Under the pieces are notes generated by a model, which worked only from the letters and a program-made list of their open reading frames with translations, did not search any database and was not told where the DNA came from. From an uncultured Oscillospiraceae bacterium (GTDB lineage Bacteria > Bacillota > Clostridia > Oscillospirales > Oscillospiraceae), in contig CALWXG010000004.1 in the NCBI GenBank assembly GCA_944385435.1, forward strand, positions 1 to 64,000: a DNA stretch of 64,000 nucleotides, given 5' to 3'. A program made the position numbers and the translations under genes. Shown piece by piece: positions 18,205 to 27,058 of the stretch (positions are counted from its first letter, which is position 1; every line of letters begins with the position of its first letter).

Positions 18205-18418
18205 ACATTACTCCTTGTCCTTTGCTGTTATTAGCGTAAAACTTTAAAGGTTGTTTTTCAATGGATTATTTGTACCGTTTCCTGCAAATTTTTTGATTCT
18301 TGCAGGATTCCGCTTTTCTCAGATTCCACACACGGAAATTCAGAGCAAAAAACCATGTTGATTTTTTGTGCGCTCGATGTTAGAATTATGGCAAACCATC
18401 CAAACAGGGGGGTGCCCT
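18205..18418. promoter_or_regulatory. Divergent control region between the sugar importer operon and its AraC-type regulator
   Basis: AT-rich compared with its surroundings. For the + strand regulator: TTGATT at 18358-18363 and TAGAAT at 18381-18386, spacing 17. For the - strand operon a weaker pair is possible (TTGAAA, 17 bases, TACGCT). Between them lies an inverted repeat CCTGCAA (18281-18287) / TTGCAGG (18300-18306), a possible operator. Confidence 0.6.
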
Positions 18419-20848
18419 ATGGCCTATCTTTCCACCAATCCGCCCGTAAAGGATATCTCGCTTCTGTCCGTCCAGGGCTGTATCCACAGACTGCATCGCG
18501 ACGCCTGTTTCCTGATGATTCTCAACGGCGAAGTACAGGTTCAGGTGGCCGGCCACCCGTGCTACCTCAACGACTATGGCCTGATGCTGGTGGAACCGGA
18601 TACTCCTTTTGACATCACAGGGCACGGCAGCAATCTTCTGATGCTGATCCGCATGGACTACGACTTCTTCATGCAGGGCTCTGCCGGCCGCTTTGGAAAA
18701 TTGGTCTGCAACTCTGTGGAGGACGACCAGCGGGATTACACCTTGCTGCGTCAGATGCTCTCCCATCTCGCCCTGACCTACTTCGAGCAGGGGGATTGCC
18801 GGGACCTGCGGCTTCTGGAGCTGTGCTATTCCATATTATATTATCTGAACACCGCTCATTTTGTCTCCGGTGGTCCCGACCTGTCGGACAGCCAGAACCA
18901 TGAACTGCGGGGCCGGCAGATCATCTCCTATATTGAAAGCAACTACATGCACGACATCCGGCTGGACAATCTGTCGGAGGCCACCTATCTCTCCCCCTCC
19001 TATCTATCCCGGCTGTTCCGGAAAATCATCGGCACCAATTTCAAGTCCTATCTGGAAAAGGTCCGGCTTCGGCATGCCGTGGAGGATATGCGCAACACCA
19101 GCCAGACCATCACCACCATCGCCTACAACAACGGTTTTCCCAATGTCAGCGCCCTGAGCACCGCCATCCGGAAAACCTACGGCATGTCCCCCAACGAGTT
19201 CCGGAAGTCCCTGGCGGAAAAGAGCCCGGTTGTCGAGGCGCCGGAGCCTTACAGCGAAGTGGAATACGACAACGTGCGGGAAAGCCTGGAGATTCTTTCC
19301 GGTCCCGAACCCGCCAAAGCTCTGGGTATTTTCCGCTACCCGGATCAAGCTGAATATGTCATTGACGATGTCACCCGGTTCCAGCCCATCCAGCCCATCT
19401 GGCGGGCCATGATCAACGTGGGCACGCTCCAGGGCCTGAGCAATGTGAACATCCGCCCTCAGTTGGCCATGCTTCAGCAGGAGATCGGATTCCAGTATGT
19501 GCGCATCGAAGCCGCTCTGGCCGAGGACTCCATGCCCCTGCTCTCAGACGGGCAGTACAACTTCTCCCACTTTGACCGGGCCATCGACATGCTCCTGTCC
19601 GTCAAACTGACTCCGTTCCTGGATCTTTCCTTTGAAGGGGATTCGGATACACTCGTCCCCCGCTCCAGCCTGCTCTACCGCGGGGACAAGCCCCGGGCGC
19701 TTCCCTCCGGACAGGAGTTCAACCGCAAGGTGTCCGCCCTGATCCGCCACTGCATTAACACCTTCGGTGCCAACGAGGTGGAAAAGTGGGGCGTGGAACT
19801 GTGCGCCATTCACGACAAGGACCTCTCCTTCCTGGAGACCCCTGAGGAATATGCCCGCCGGTTTCAGATCACTTATACTATGATCAAAGCCTGGCTGCCC
19901 AAAATGCTGGTGGGCGGCCCGGAGCAGCACATCGCCAAAGAGAACTCCTTTATCTGTACAGTGGCAACACTGCTGCGCAGCTATGGCATCACGCCGGACT
20001 TCTTCTCCCTGTGCGCCATTCCCTATGAACGCACTCAGGAGGGAACCCCTGACGCCCATTATATCATCTCTCCCCGTCCCAACTACGTTGTGGACCGGGT
20101 GCGCAGCATCCGGAATGATCTGGAGGGCATCTTTGGCCGCCATGTCCCGCTCTGGCTCACCGTGTTCGGTCCTGAAATCCGCATCCGCAACCATGTGAAC
20201 GACAGCTGCCATCAGGCCACATTCTTCGCCAAAAACACCGCAGACCTCATCGGCCTGGTGGATCTCATCGGCTATTGGCAGCTGTCCGATGTGGATATTG
20301 AATATAAGGATACCACCCGCATTCTCTTCGGCGGAACCGGCATCCTGTCCAAGGACGGTCTGAAAAAGCCCGGCTTCACGGTGCTCAAACGGCTCAGCCG
20401 CATGAACACCCTGCTGGTTTACCGGGAAGGCGACGTATTGGTCACCACCAACGCCATCAACACCTACAACATTCTTCTTTGCAACCACGCGCACTTTACC
20501 GACCTGTACTGCCTGACCAACGGGGAGGATGTCACCTGCGACAATGCCTACTCCGTATTCAAGGATGCGGCAACCAGGGACATCAATGTCACCCTGAACG
20601 GGCTGCTTCCGGGGCGGTACAAGCTGGTCATCACCACTCTGAACCGGGAAAACGGCAGTCTGTTTGACGAGTGGCTGCGCTTCGGCATTCAGGATGGCCT
20701 CCAGCCGCAGGATATCCAATACCTGAGGGACATTGTCCATCCCCAGCGGATCGTGCGCTATCTGGAGTGCACGGACGGCACACTGAAGCTGGGCACGCAG
20801 ATGCTGCCCCACGAAGTGAAGTTCCTGCTTCTCCTCTGGGAACTGTGA
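18419..20848 (+). CDS. AraC-family regulator fused to a degenerate GH39-like domain
   Basis: 809 residues; the ATG at 18419 follows AGGGGGG. Three parts: an N-terminal cupin-like sensor (about 1-110), the AraC helix-turn-helix pair (about 165-265: LDNLSEATYLSPSYLSRLFR, ITTIAYNNGFPNVSALSTAI), and a ~500-residue C-terminal region with the layout of GH39 beta-xylosidases (IGFQYVRIEAAL, LLSVKLTPFLDLSFEG, NDSCHQATFFAKN). The acid/base region that normally reads W-x-NEP is WGVELCAI, and the nucleophile strand normally T-E-W reads LTVFGPEI, so both catalytic glutamates seem lost and the domain probably senses sugar. Divergent from the importer operon and upstream of the deglycosylation genes, its likely targets. 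Confidence 0.88.
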   Translation: MAYLSTNPPVKDISLLSVQGCIHRLHRDACFLMILNGEVQVQVAGHPCYLNDYGLMLVEPDTPFDITGHGSNLLMLIRMDYDFFMQGSAGRFGKLVCNSVEDDQRDYTLLRQMLSHLALTYFEQGDCRDLRLLELCYSILYYLNTAHFVSGGPDLSDSQNHELRGRQIISYIESNYMHDIRLDNLSEATYLSPSYLSRLFRKIIGTNFKSYLEKVRLRHAVEDMRNTSQTITTIAYNNGFPNVSALSTAIRKTYGMSPNEFRKSLAEKSPVVEAPEPYSEVEYDNVRESLEILSGPEPAKALGIFRYPDQAEYVIDDVTRFQPIQPIWRAMINVGTLQGLSNVNIRPQLAMLQQEIGFQYVRIEAALAEDSMPLLSDGQYNFSHFDRAIDMLLSVKLTPFLDLSFEGDSDTLVPRSSLLYRGDKPRALPSGQEFNRKVSALIRHCINTFGANEVEKWGVELCAIHDKDLSFLETPEEYARRFQITYTMIKAWLPKMLVGGPEQHIAKENSFICTVATLLRSYGITPDFFSLCAIPYERTQEGTPDAHYIISPRPNYVVDRVRSIRNDLEGIFGRHVPLWLTVFGPEIRIRNHVNDSCHQATFFAKNTADLIGLVDLIGYWQLSDVDIEYKDTTRILFGGTGILSKDGLKKPGFTVLKRLSRMNTLLVYREGDVLVTTNAINTYNILLCNHAHFTDLYCLTNGEDVTCDNAYSVFKDAATRDINVTLNGLLPGRYKLVITTLNRENGSLFDEWLRFGIQDGLQPQDIQYLRDIVHPQRIVRYLECTDGTLKLGTQMLPHEVKFLLLLWEL

Positions 20849-20867
20849 TGTTCCCGGCACCCCCCTC

Positions 20868-20899
20868 ACCAGCCTTTCCCGGCTGCGGGAAAGGCTGGT
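20868..20899 (+). terminator. Terminator after the AraC-GH39 gene
   Basis: A 13-bp stem ACCAGCCTTTCCC/GGGAAAGGCTGGT with a GGCTGC loop, followed by GTTTGCC. It separates the regulator from the catabolic operon. Confidence 0.75.
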
Positions 20900-21068
20900 G
20901 TTTGCCGCCTCCGGCCCGCTTCGCAAAAATAGATGATGATTTCTTGTCCTTGGCATTTTTTCATGAAACCCTGAAGCCGGTGAGGATGATTTTTCGGTAA
21001 AAAGCGGGCAGGAATTCGGGTGCCGATCCATGATAGAAAATGGTATGGTAAACATAGTAAATGGCGCA

Positions 21069-21099
21069 ATGGGTCCTACGGAAACCCATCACTATACTT
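21069..21099 (+). promoter_or_regulatory. Putative promoter and operator of the six-gene catabolic operon
   Basis: A -10-like TATACT at 21094-21099 stands about 17 bases before the start codon, with no good -35. An inverted repeat ATGGGT (21069-21074)/ACCCAT (21084-21089) covers the -35 position. The weak -35 with an adjacent site suits an activator-dependent promoter; this is inference. Confidence 0.4.
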
Positions 21100-21115
21100 T
21101 TGGAGGGATTTCAGT

Positions 21116-22225
21116 ATGAACAAATTGAAAATCGGTCTCATCGGCTGCGGCGGCATCGCCAACAACAAGCACATGCCCGCCCTGTCCAAGCTGTCTGACA
21201 AGTGCGAACTGGTCGCCTTCTGCGACATCATTCCCGAGCGGGCTGAGAAGGCCGCCGCTGAGTATGGTGTTCCCGGAGCCAAGGTGTACACCGACTACCA
21301 TCAGCTGCTGGAGGACAAGTCCATCGATGTGGTTCACGTGCTCACCCCCAACGTAGCCCACTGCCCCATCACTGTGGACGCCTTCGCTGCCGGCAAGCAC
21401 GTCATGTGCGAGAAGCCCATGGCTCACACCAGCGCTGACGCCCAGAAGATGATCGACGCCTGGAAGAAGAGCGGCAAGCAGTTCACCATCGGCTACCAGA
21501 ACCGTTTCCGCCCCGAGATCCAGATGCTCCACAAGACCTGCGAGGCCGGTGAGCTGGGCGAGATTTACTTCGGCAAGGCCCACGCCATCCGCCGCCGCGC
21601 CGTTCCCACCTGGGGCGTGTTCCCCAACAAGGCCCTGCAGGGCGGCGGCCCCCTCATCGACATCGGCACCCACGCTCTGGACCTGACTCTGTGGATGATG
21701 GACAACTATGAGCCCGTATCCGTCACCGGTTCTGTCTTCTACAAGCTGGGTCATCTGCCCCAGGCCGTGGAGGGCAACATGTTTGGCCCCTGGGACCCCG
21801 AGACCTACGAGGTGGAGGATTCCGCCTTCGGCATGATCAAGTTCAAGAACGGCGCTGCCATCCAGCTGGAAGCTGCCTGGGCCATCAACCTCCGGGAGTC
21901 CCGCGAGGCCTCCACCACCCTGTGCGGCACCAAGGCCGGCGCTGAGGTGTACTCCGGCATGAGCTATGCCAACAACAAGCTCATCATCAACCGGGGCCAC
22001 CACGGCCTGCTCACCGACGAAGAGATCTGCGACGCAGGCAACGTGGCCTACTTCGAGGGCGGCCTGGGTGAGGAGCCCGGTCTGGCCGAGGCCCGTCAGT
22101 GGCTGGACGCCATCCTGAACGACACCGAGCCCCTGGTCAAGCCTGAGCAGGCCTTCAAGGTCACCCAGATTCTGGAGGCTATCTATCAGTCCGCCGAGAC
22201 CGGCAAGGAAATCGTGCTGGCCTGA
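21116..22225 (+). CDS. Gfo/Idh/MocA-family oxidoreductase, candidate glycoside 3-oxidase (DgpA-like)
   Basis: 369 residues; TGGAGGG precedes the ATG. The N-terminus is a nucleotide-binding Rossmann fold (KIGLIGCGGIANNKHMPAL), followed by VLTPNVAHCPITVDAFAAGK and the family signature CEKPMA. The C-terminal catalytic domain has GGGPLIDIGTHALDLTLW, whose Asp and His are the usual catalytic pair. In gut C-glycoside degraders such as the puerarin-using strain PUE, an enzyme of this family (DgpA) oxidises the sugar C3 hydroxyl, which is needed before the C-C bond can be cut. The immediate neighbours here are the deglycosidase-like subunits, so the same role is proposed. The family alone would also allow inositol or other sugar dehydrogenation. 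Confidence 0.85.
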   Translation: MNKLKIGLIGCGGIANNKHMPALSKLSDKCELVAFCDIIPERAEKAAAEYGVPGAKVYTDYHQLLEDKSIDVVHVLTPNVAHCPITVDAFAAGKHVMCEKPMAHTSADAQKMIDAWKKSGKQFTIGYQNRFRPEIQMLHKTCEAGELGEIYFGKAHAIRRRAVPTWGVFPNKALQGGGPLIDIGTHALDLTLWMMDNYEPVSVTGSVFYKLGHLPQAVEGNMFGPWDPETYEVEDSAFGMIKFKNGAAIQLEAAWAINLRESREASTTLCGTKAGAEVYSGMSYANNKLIINRGHHGLLTDEEICDAGNVAYFEGGLGEEPGLAEARQWLDAILNDTEPLVKPEQAFKVTQILEAIYQSAETGKEIVLA

Positions 22226-22303
22226 TCGTAAATCCAACGCAGGGTCAGGCCCCGGTGGTCTGACCCTGCCTTACTTTCCAAACACGTGAGGAGGAAACAA
22301 TCA

Positions 22304-23314
22304 ATGAGCAGAATTAAAACCTGCGTGAGCCTGTACAGCCTGCAGGATGAATACCTCAATCACCGCATGAATCTGGAACAGTGCATGCAGTTCGTGAAGG
22401 AGACCGGCGCCGAGGGCGTGGAGATTCTCCCCGACCAGATGATCAAGAACACTCCCGACGCCTCCCAGGAAGAGCTGGACAAATGGCACAGCTACCTGAA
22501 GGAGACCGGCCTGAAGCCCGTCATCGCCGACATCTTCCTGAACACCAACCTCTATAAGAACCGCACCCTCACCCGCCGCGAGTGCGTGGACCTGCTGGTA
22601 AAGGAGCTGGAGCTGGCCAACAAGATGGGCCTGCATCTGGTGCGTCTGGTGTCCATGGTGCCCTATTGGGTGCTGGAGCCCCTGCTGCCCTACTGCGAGA
22701 AGTACGATGTGGCCGTGGCCCTGGAAGTTCACGCCGGCATGGCCTTTGACGAGCCCCGCACCGTGGAGTTCATCCACGAGATGAAGCGGCTCAACTCCAA
22801 GTACATCGGCCTGGTCATCGACACCGGCATCTTCTGCCGCCGGTTCCCCCGGGTGGTGCGCAACTACGAGATGAGCATCGGCTGCTCCGCCGCTCTGTTC
22901 GACTACATCGAGGCCCAGTTCACTGAGGACGGCGGCGACTACCACAAGACCTTCATCAAGACCGGCGGCAAGTTCCCCCCCGAGGTGGACGCCAAGCTCA
23001 CCGATCATGACCGGCTGATGGCCCCCATTCAGGACGGCTATGAGAACTACCCCTTCTCCGCCCTGGACGAGTACATGCCCTACATCAAGCACTTCCACTT
23101 CAAACTCTTTGAGATGACGGAGGAAGGCCCGGAGTACTCCATGGATTACAAGGGTCTGCTGCAGTACCTCCACGACCACGACTACGACGGCTATGTCTCC
23201 ACGGAGTACGAGGGCAACCGCTTCACCCTGGCCGGCCACCCCATGCAGGAGAAGAAGCAGATCGCCATGCAGCAGGCCTATGTCCAGGCCTGCCTGAAAG
23301 AAATCCAGGGTTAA
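22304..23314 (+). CDS. TIM-barrel enzyme, candidate C-glycoside deglycosidase catalytic (alpha) subunit
   Basis: 336 residues, starting after GAGGAGG. A sugar-phosphate isomerase/AP-endonuclease-type TIM barrel. Possible metal ligands lie at the expected strand ends: E141 (ALEVHAG), D173 (VIDTGIF), H263 or H265 (KHFHFK) and E301 or E303 (STEYEG), the E-D-H-E pattern described for the Mn-dependent DgpC/CarC subunits. The gene directly downstream is a DUF6379-like protein, the known partner subunit. The proposed reaction is beta-elimination of a 3-oxo C-glycoside, releasing the aglycone. A region around 176-235 (FCRRFPRVVRNYE to TGGKFPPEVD) is longer than in ordinary isomerases. Without its neighbour it would be called only an isomerase-like protein. 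Confidence 0.82.
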   Translation: MSRIKTCVSLYSLQDEYLNHRMNLEQCMQFVKETGAEGVEILPDQMIKNTPDASQEELDKWHSYLKETGLKPVIADIFLNTNLYKNRTLTRRECVDLLVKELELANKMGLHLVRLVSMVPYWVLEPLLPYCEKYDVAVALEVHAGMAFDEPRTVEFIHEMKRLNSKYIGLVIDTGIFCRRFPRVVRNYEMSIGCSAALFDYIEAQFTEDGGDYHKTFIKTGGKFPPEVDAKLTDHDRLMAPIQDGYENYPFSALDEYMPYIKHFHFKLFEMTEEGPEYSMDYKGLLQYLHDHDYDGYVSTEYEGNRFTLAGHPMQEKKQIAMQQAYVQACLKEIQG

Positions 23315-23328
23315 GGAGGCAGTTTGCA

Positions 23329-23721
23329 ATGTTTGACAATAACGTTTTTATCGACGGCACCTGCCGCAATGTGGTGGAAAACGGCGCCGTGACCGGCTTT
23401 GAGATGCAGACCAACATCACCTATTACCGCGGCATCCCCCTGTCCATGATCGAATACATCCGCGTGGCGGTGGACGGCCAGGACGTCCCCGTGGAGGACA
23501 TCCGGATCTCCGTGGACCAGATCGACTGGTTCTCCCTGAAAGAGGCGGAGACTGTCACCACCTACAAGTGGGAGTACGGCGAGCCCCTGTATGTCCGGGT
23601 TGTGAAGGACGGCGGCCTGTCCGCCGGTACCCACAAGGTCAAACTCACCGTGGCCACCCGCACCGCCTACATTCCCATCCCGCTGGAGGGAATCAAGGAA
23701 CGGGAAGTCACCATTGCGTAA
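23329..23721 (+). CDS. DUF6379-like protein, candidate C-glycoside deglycosidase beta subunit
   Basis: 130 residues, all beta-strand in appearance, no signal peptide. It starts MFDNNVFIDGTCRNVVENG and has the alternating YYRGIPLSMIEYIRVAVDG and DQIDWFSLKE segments typical of the small subunit (DgpB/CarB, DfgB-like; catalogued as DUF6379) that docks on the TIM-barrel subunit of C-glycoside deglycosidases. This small family is, to my knowledge, found almost only beside such TIM barrels, so its presence is the main reason for the locus call. It lies 14 bases after the alpha-like gene; AAGGAGG precedes the ATG. Confidence 0.82.
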   Translation: MFDNNVFIDGTCRNVVENGAVTGFEMQTNITYYRGIPLSMIEYIRVAVDGQDVPVEDIRISVDQIDWFSLKEAETVTTYKWEYGEPLYVRVVKDGGLSAGTHKVKLTVATRTAYIPIPLEGIKEREVTIA

Positions 23722-23736
23722 AGGGAGGATACTCAC

Positions 23737-24645
23737 ATGAAATTAGGACTTGTTTCTGCCATTCTGGACGGCTGGGATCTGGAGGCGATGCTGGCCGAGG
23801 CCAAAGCCGCCGGCTACTCCTGCGTGGAAGCGGCCTGCTGGCCCGCCGGCAAGGCCGAGCGCCGCTACGCCGGCGTCAGCCACATCGACGTCACCAACAC
23901 CTCTCCGGAATACATCGCCCAGGTGAAGGCCCTGTTCGAAAAGTATGACATGGCCATCTCCTCCCTGGCTTTCTACCCCAATCCCCTGGACCCGGAGAAG
24001 GGCCCCGCCGCGGTGGAGCACCTGTACCACGTCATCGAGATGAGCGCCCTGCTGGGTGTGAACATGGTCACCACCTTCATCGGCCGGGATCAGCGCAAGA
24101 CCGTGGAGGAGAACATCGAACTGGTGAAGACCGTGTGGCCTCCCATTCTGGACTACGCCAAGGAAAAGGGCGTGAAGGTCGCCATCGAGAACTGCCCCAT
24201 GCTCTTCGGCACCGATCAGTGGCCCGGCGGCCAGAACCTGTTCACCTCCCCTGCCAACTGGCGCAAGGTGTTCGAGGCTCTGCCCTATGACAATCTGGGC
24301 ATCAACTACGATCCCAGCCACTTCATCTGGCAGATGATTGATTACATCAAGCCCATCTATGAGTTCAAGGACAAGATCTTCCACGTCCACGTCAAGGACA
24401 TCAAGCTCTACCACGACCGTCTGGACAACGTGGGCATCATGGGCTATCCCCTGGACTTCATGAGCCCCAAGCTGCCCGGCCTGGGAGACGTGGACTGGGG
24501 CAAGTACATCTCCGCCCTCACCGACATCGGCTACGACGGCCCGGTGTGCATCGAGGTGGAGGACAAGGCTTTCGAGAGCTGCAAAGAGCGCATCGTGGAC
24601 TCCATCTGCCTGAGCGCCAAATACATGCAGCAGTTCGTCATCTGA
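23737..24645 (+). CDS. Sugar phosphate isomerase/epimerase-like TIM-barrel protein
   Basis: 302 residues, start after AAGGGAGG. Xylose-isomerase-like TIM barrel (AP2Ec fold). Candidate metal ligands: E in VAIENCPM, D in NYDPSHF, H in HVHVKDIK and E in CIEVEDK. The motif order (NYDPSHF, then FHVHVKD) matches 3-ketoglucose- or inosose-type isomerases/hydratases. It is shorter than the 336-residue partner two genes upstream and lacks that protein's extra loop, so it probably acts on the released oxidised sugar rather than on the C-glycoside. Precise reaction unknown. Confidence 0.82.
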   Translation: MKLGLVSAILDGWDLEAMLAEAKAAGYSCVEAACWPAGKAERRYAGVSHIDVTNTSPEYIAQVKALFEKYDMAISSLAFYPNPLDPEKGPAAVEHLYHVIEMSALLGVNMVTTFIGRDQRKTVEENIELVKTVWPPILDYAKEKGVKVAIENCPMLFGTDQWPGGQNLFTSPANWRKVFEALPYDNLGINYDPSHFIWQMIDYIKPIYEFKDKIFHVHVKDIKLYHDRLDNVGIMGYPLDFMSPKLPGLGDVDWGKYISALTDIGYDGPVCIEVEDKAFESCKERIVDSICLSAKYMQQFVI

Positions 24646-24665
24646 ACTGAAAGGGGACACTCACT

Positions 24666-25781
24666 ATGAAAAACATCGCTCTGCTGGGCTGCGGCGGCAT
24701 GGGCAAAGGCCATGCCAACGCCATCGCCTCCGGCAGCGGAAACCCCATCTGGGCCGGCATCCCCGGTATCCCCGAGGGCAAACTGCATGAGACCGACTCC
24801 GACGTGGACAAGGTGCTCACCCTGACCGGCATTTACGACATCGATCCCGCCGCCTGCGATTGGGCCCGGGAGCGGGGTTACCATGTGTACGACAGCTATG
24901 AGCAGATCCTGGCCGATCCCCAGGTGGACATCGTGCTCATCGCCACGCCCAACGACCTCCACAAGGAGGAGGCCATTGCCGCCATGCGCGCCGGCAAGCA
25001 CGTTCTGTGCGAAAAGCCGGTGATGATGGGCAGCGAGGAGCTGGAAGAGGTCATGGCCGTGGCCAAGGAAACGGGCAAGATCTTCTATCCCCGGCAGAAC
25101 CGCCGCTGGGATGAGGACTACCGCATCGTCAAGAAGATTTACGACGAGCAGCTGGTGGGCCCGGTGTTCAACATCGAGTGCCGGGTACAGGGCTCCCGGG
25201 GCATCCCCGGCGACTGGCGCGCCCACAAGCAGTTCGGCGGCGGCATGATGCTGGACTGGGGAGTCCATCTTCTGGACCGTCTGCTGGCCATGGTTCCGGA
25301 GAAGGTGAAGTACATCTTCTGCGACCTGACCCATGTGACCAACGACGAGGTGGACGACGGCTTCAAGATGCACCTCACCTTTGAGAGCGGCCTCACCGCC
25401 GTCATGGAAGTGGGCACCTGCCACTTCGCCACCCTGCCCCTGTGGTATGTGGCCGGCAAAGACGGCACTGCCGTTATCAACAACTGGGAGTGCGAGGGCC
25501 AGATGGTCCGGCTCCACTCCTGGGAGGACAAGGACGCCACCCCCATCCTGGCCGGCGCCGGTCTGACCAAGACCATGGCTCCCCGGGGAGACAGCTCCAC
25601 TGAGACCCTGCCTCTGCCCAAGGTGGACTTTGACAACAATGAGCTGTATATCAATCTGGTGGAGGCCATTGACGGCACCGCCCCGCAGATTGTCACCTGC
25701 GAGCAGGCTCTGCGGGTAATGCGGCTGATGGAGGCTGCCGTGCGCTCTTCCGAGACGCACAGCGTTGTGGCCTTCGAGTGA
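24666..25781 (+). CDS. Second Gfo/Idh/MocA-family oxidoreductase
   Basis: 371 residues; AAAGGGG precedes the ATG. Rossmann start KNIALLGCGGMGKGHANAI, family signature CEKPVM, and catalytic-domain motif GGGMMLDWGVHLLDRLL with the Asp and His. It carries an insertion after the first strand (about 25-55) absent from the 21116 paralogue, so it is not a recent duplicate. Placed after the isomerase-like gene, it may reduce the 3-keto sugar back to a hexose with NAD(P)H and recycle the cofactor used by the first enzyme. This is inference from order. Confidence 0.85.
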   Translation: MKNIALLGCGGMGKGHANAIASGSGNPIWAGIPGIPEGKLHETDSDVDKVLTLTGIYDIDPAACDWARERGYHVYDSYEQILADPQVDIVLIATPNDLHKEEAIAAMRAGKHVLCEKPVMMGSEELEEVMAVAKETGKIFYPRQNRRWDEDYRIVKKIYDEQLVGPVFNIECRVQGSRGIPGDWRAHKQFGGGMMLDWGVHLLDRLLAMVPEKVKYIFCDLTHVTNDEVDDGFKMHLTFESGLTAVMEVGTCHFATLPLWYVAGKDGTAVINNWECEGQMVRLHSWEDKDATPILAGAGLTKTMAPRGDSSTETLPLPKVDFDNNELYINLVEAIDGTAPQIVTCEQALRVMRLMEAAVRSSETHSVVAFE

Positions 25782-25790
25782 GGGAGCGCC

Positions 25791-26726
25791 ATGGAACAAT
25801 ATGTATTCGGTGTAGACCTTGGCGGTACCACCGTCAAGCTGGGCCTGTTCCGCCACAACAGCGCCCTGGTGAGCAAGTGGGAGATCCCCACCCGCACCCA
25901 GAACCACGGGGAACACATCCTGGCCGACATTGCCGCCTCCATGAAGGCCAAGCTCCAGGAGATGGACATCTCCCCGGAGCAGGTCACCGGCGCCGGCCTG
26001 GGGGTGCCCGGGGCGGTGCTCCAGGACCGGATCGTCAAGCCCTGCGTCAACCTGGACGGCTGGGGGGGCAACGTGGCCGGGGAGCTGTCCCGGCTGTGCG
26101 GCCTGCCAGTGAAGGCGGTGAACGACGCCAACGCCGCCGCTCTGGGCGAGATGTGGCGGGGCAGCGGCGCCGGGTTTGAAAATGTGGTCTTCGTCACCAT
26201 CGGAACCGGTGTGGGCGGCGGCATCATCGTGGGCGGAAAATTGCTCTCCGGTGTCCACGGCGCCGGCGGCGAGATCGGCCACATCAAGGTGCGGGCCAAT
26301 GAACCGGACGCCTGCGGCTGCGGCAAACACGGCTGCCTGGAGCAGTATGCCTCCGCCACCGGAGTGGTGCGGGAAGCCAACCGGCTCCTGGCCGGTGATG
26401 AGCCCTCCGCCCTGCGCGCCAAGGAAAAGGTCACCGCCAAAGACGTGTTTGACTGCGCCAAGGCCGGGGACGCCCTGGCCATGGAAGTGGTGAACATTTT
26501 CGGTGAAGACATGGGCAAAGCTCTTGCCTGTGTGTCCTGTGTATGCGACCCGGACGTGTTTGTCATCGGCGGCGGCGTGTCCGCCGCGGGTCAGATTATC
26601 CTGGACGTGGTGAAGGCCTCCTTCTGCAAGCACGCCTTCCCCGCCGCAGAGGAGACCCGCTTTGAGCTGGCCTCCCTGGGCAACGACGCCGGCATCTGCG
26701 GCGCCGCCAAGCTGATTCTCGGATAA
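25791..26726 (+). CDS. ROK-family sugar kinase (glucokinase-like)
   Basis: 311 residues, start nine bases after the previous stop. N-terminal ATP-phosphate motif FGVDLGGTTVKLGL, catalytic Asp region KAVNDANAAALGE, second phosphate loop TIGTGVGGGII, and the ROK zinc motif GH-x(9)-CGCGKHGCLE near residues 163-183. No DNA-binding domain, so it is an enzyme, not a ROK repressor. It would phosphorylate the hexose released by the upstream genes and feed glycolysis. Last gene of the operon. Confidence 0.9.
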   Translation: MEQYVFGVDLGGTTVKLGLFRHNSALVSKWEIPTRTQNHGEHILADIAASMKAKLQEMDISPEQVTGAGLGVPGAVLQDRIVKPCVNLDGWGGNVAGELSRLCGLPVKAVNDANAAALGEMWRGSGAGFENVVFVTIGTGVGGGIIVGGKLLSGVHGAGGEIGHIKVRANEPDACGCGKHGCLEQYASATGVVREANRLLAGDEPSALRAKEKVTAKDVFDCAKAGDALAMEVVNIFGEDMGKALACVSCVCDPDVFVIGGGVSAAGQIILDVVKASFCKHAFPAAEETRFELASLGNDAGICGAAKLILG

Positions 26727-26742
26727 ACAACCGCAGCAAATC

Positions 26743-26790
26743 AAGCCACGCTTTCCCTGCAGCCGCAGAGAAAGCGTGGCTTTCTTTCCT
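26743..26790 (+). terminator. Terminator of the catabolic operon
   Basis: A perfect 13-bp stem AAGCCACGCTTTC/GAAAGCGTGGCTT starting 17 bases after the kinase stop, followed by a T-rich stretch (TCTTTCCTTTC). Confidence 0.88.
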
Positions 26791-26990
26791 TTCAGGCAGC
26801 CGCCGTTCACAGTACGTTCTGTTACATGGCACCGCGCCTAATGAGTGAGCAGCACCGCACTTATTGTGAACGGCGCGGAAAGATTAAAATTTCAGATGAT
26901 AAGCGGCCATTTCGTGATACCCCATAGCAATCATATCGGCAATCTCATTGATTTCGCCCGATGCTGATATCATTTCTTCGTTTGTAAATA

Positions 26991-27020
26991 TTGCATTTCC
27001 ACATGCACAAGTGTTATAAT
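26991..27020 (+). promoter_or_regulatory. Sigma-A type promoter of the HTH-DUF3990 gene
   Basis: TTGCAT (26991-26996), 18 bases, TATAAT (27015-27020). The stretch 26727-27058 otherwise holds only the previous terminator and AT-rich sequence with no credible gene. Confidence 0.75.
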
Positions 27021-27058
27021 AATGAAAGTCAAATGTTATATTCAAGGAAGTGAGCCCT

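Noticed and set aside
24531..26810. 759-codon minus-strand frame opposite the Gfo/Idh and ROK genes
   Set aside because: Shadow of strongly GC3-biased genes on the other strand.
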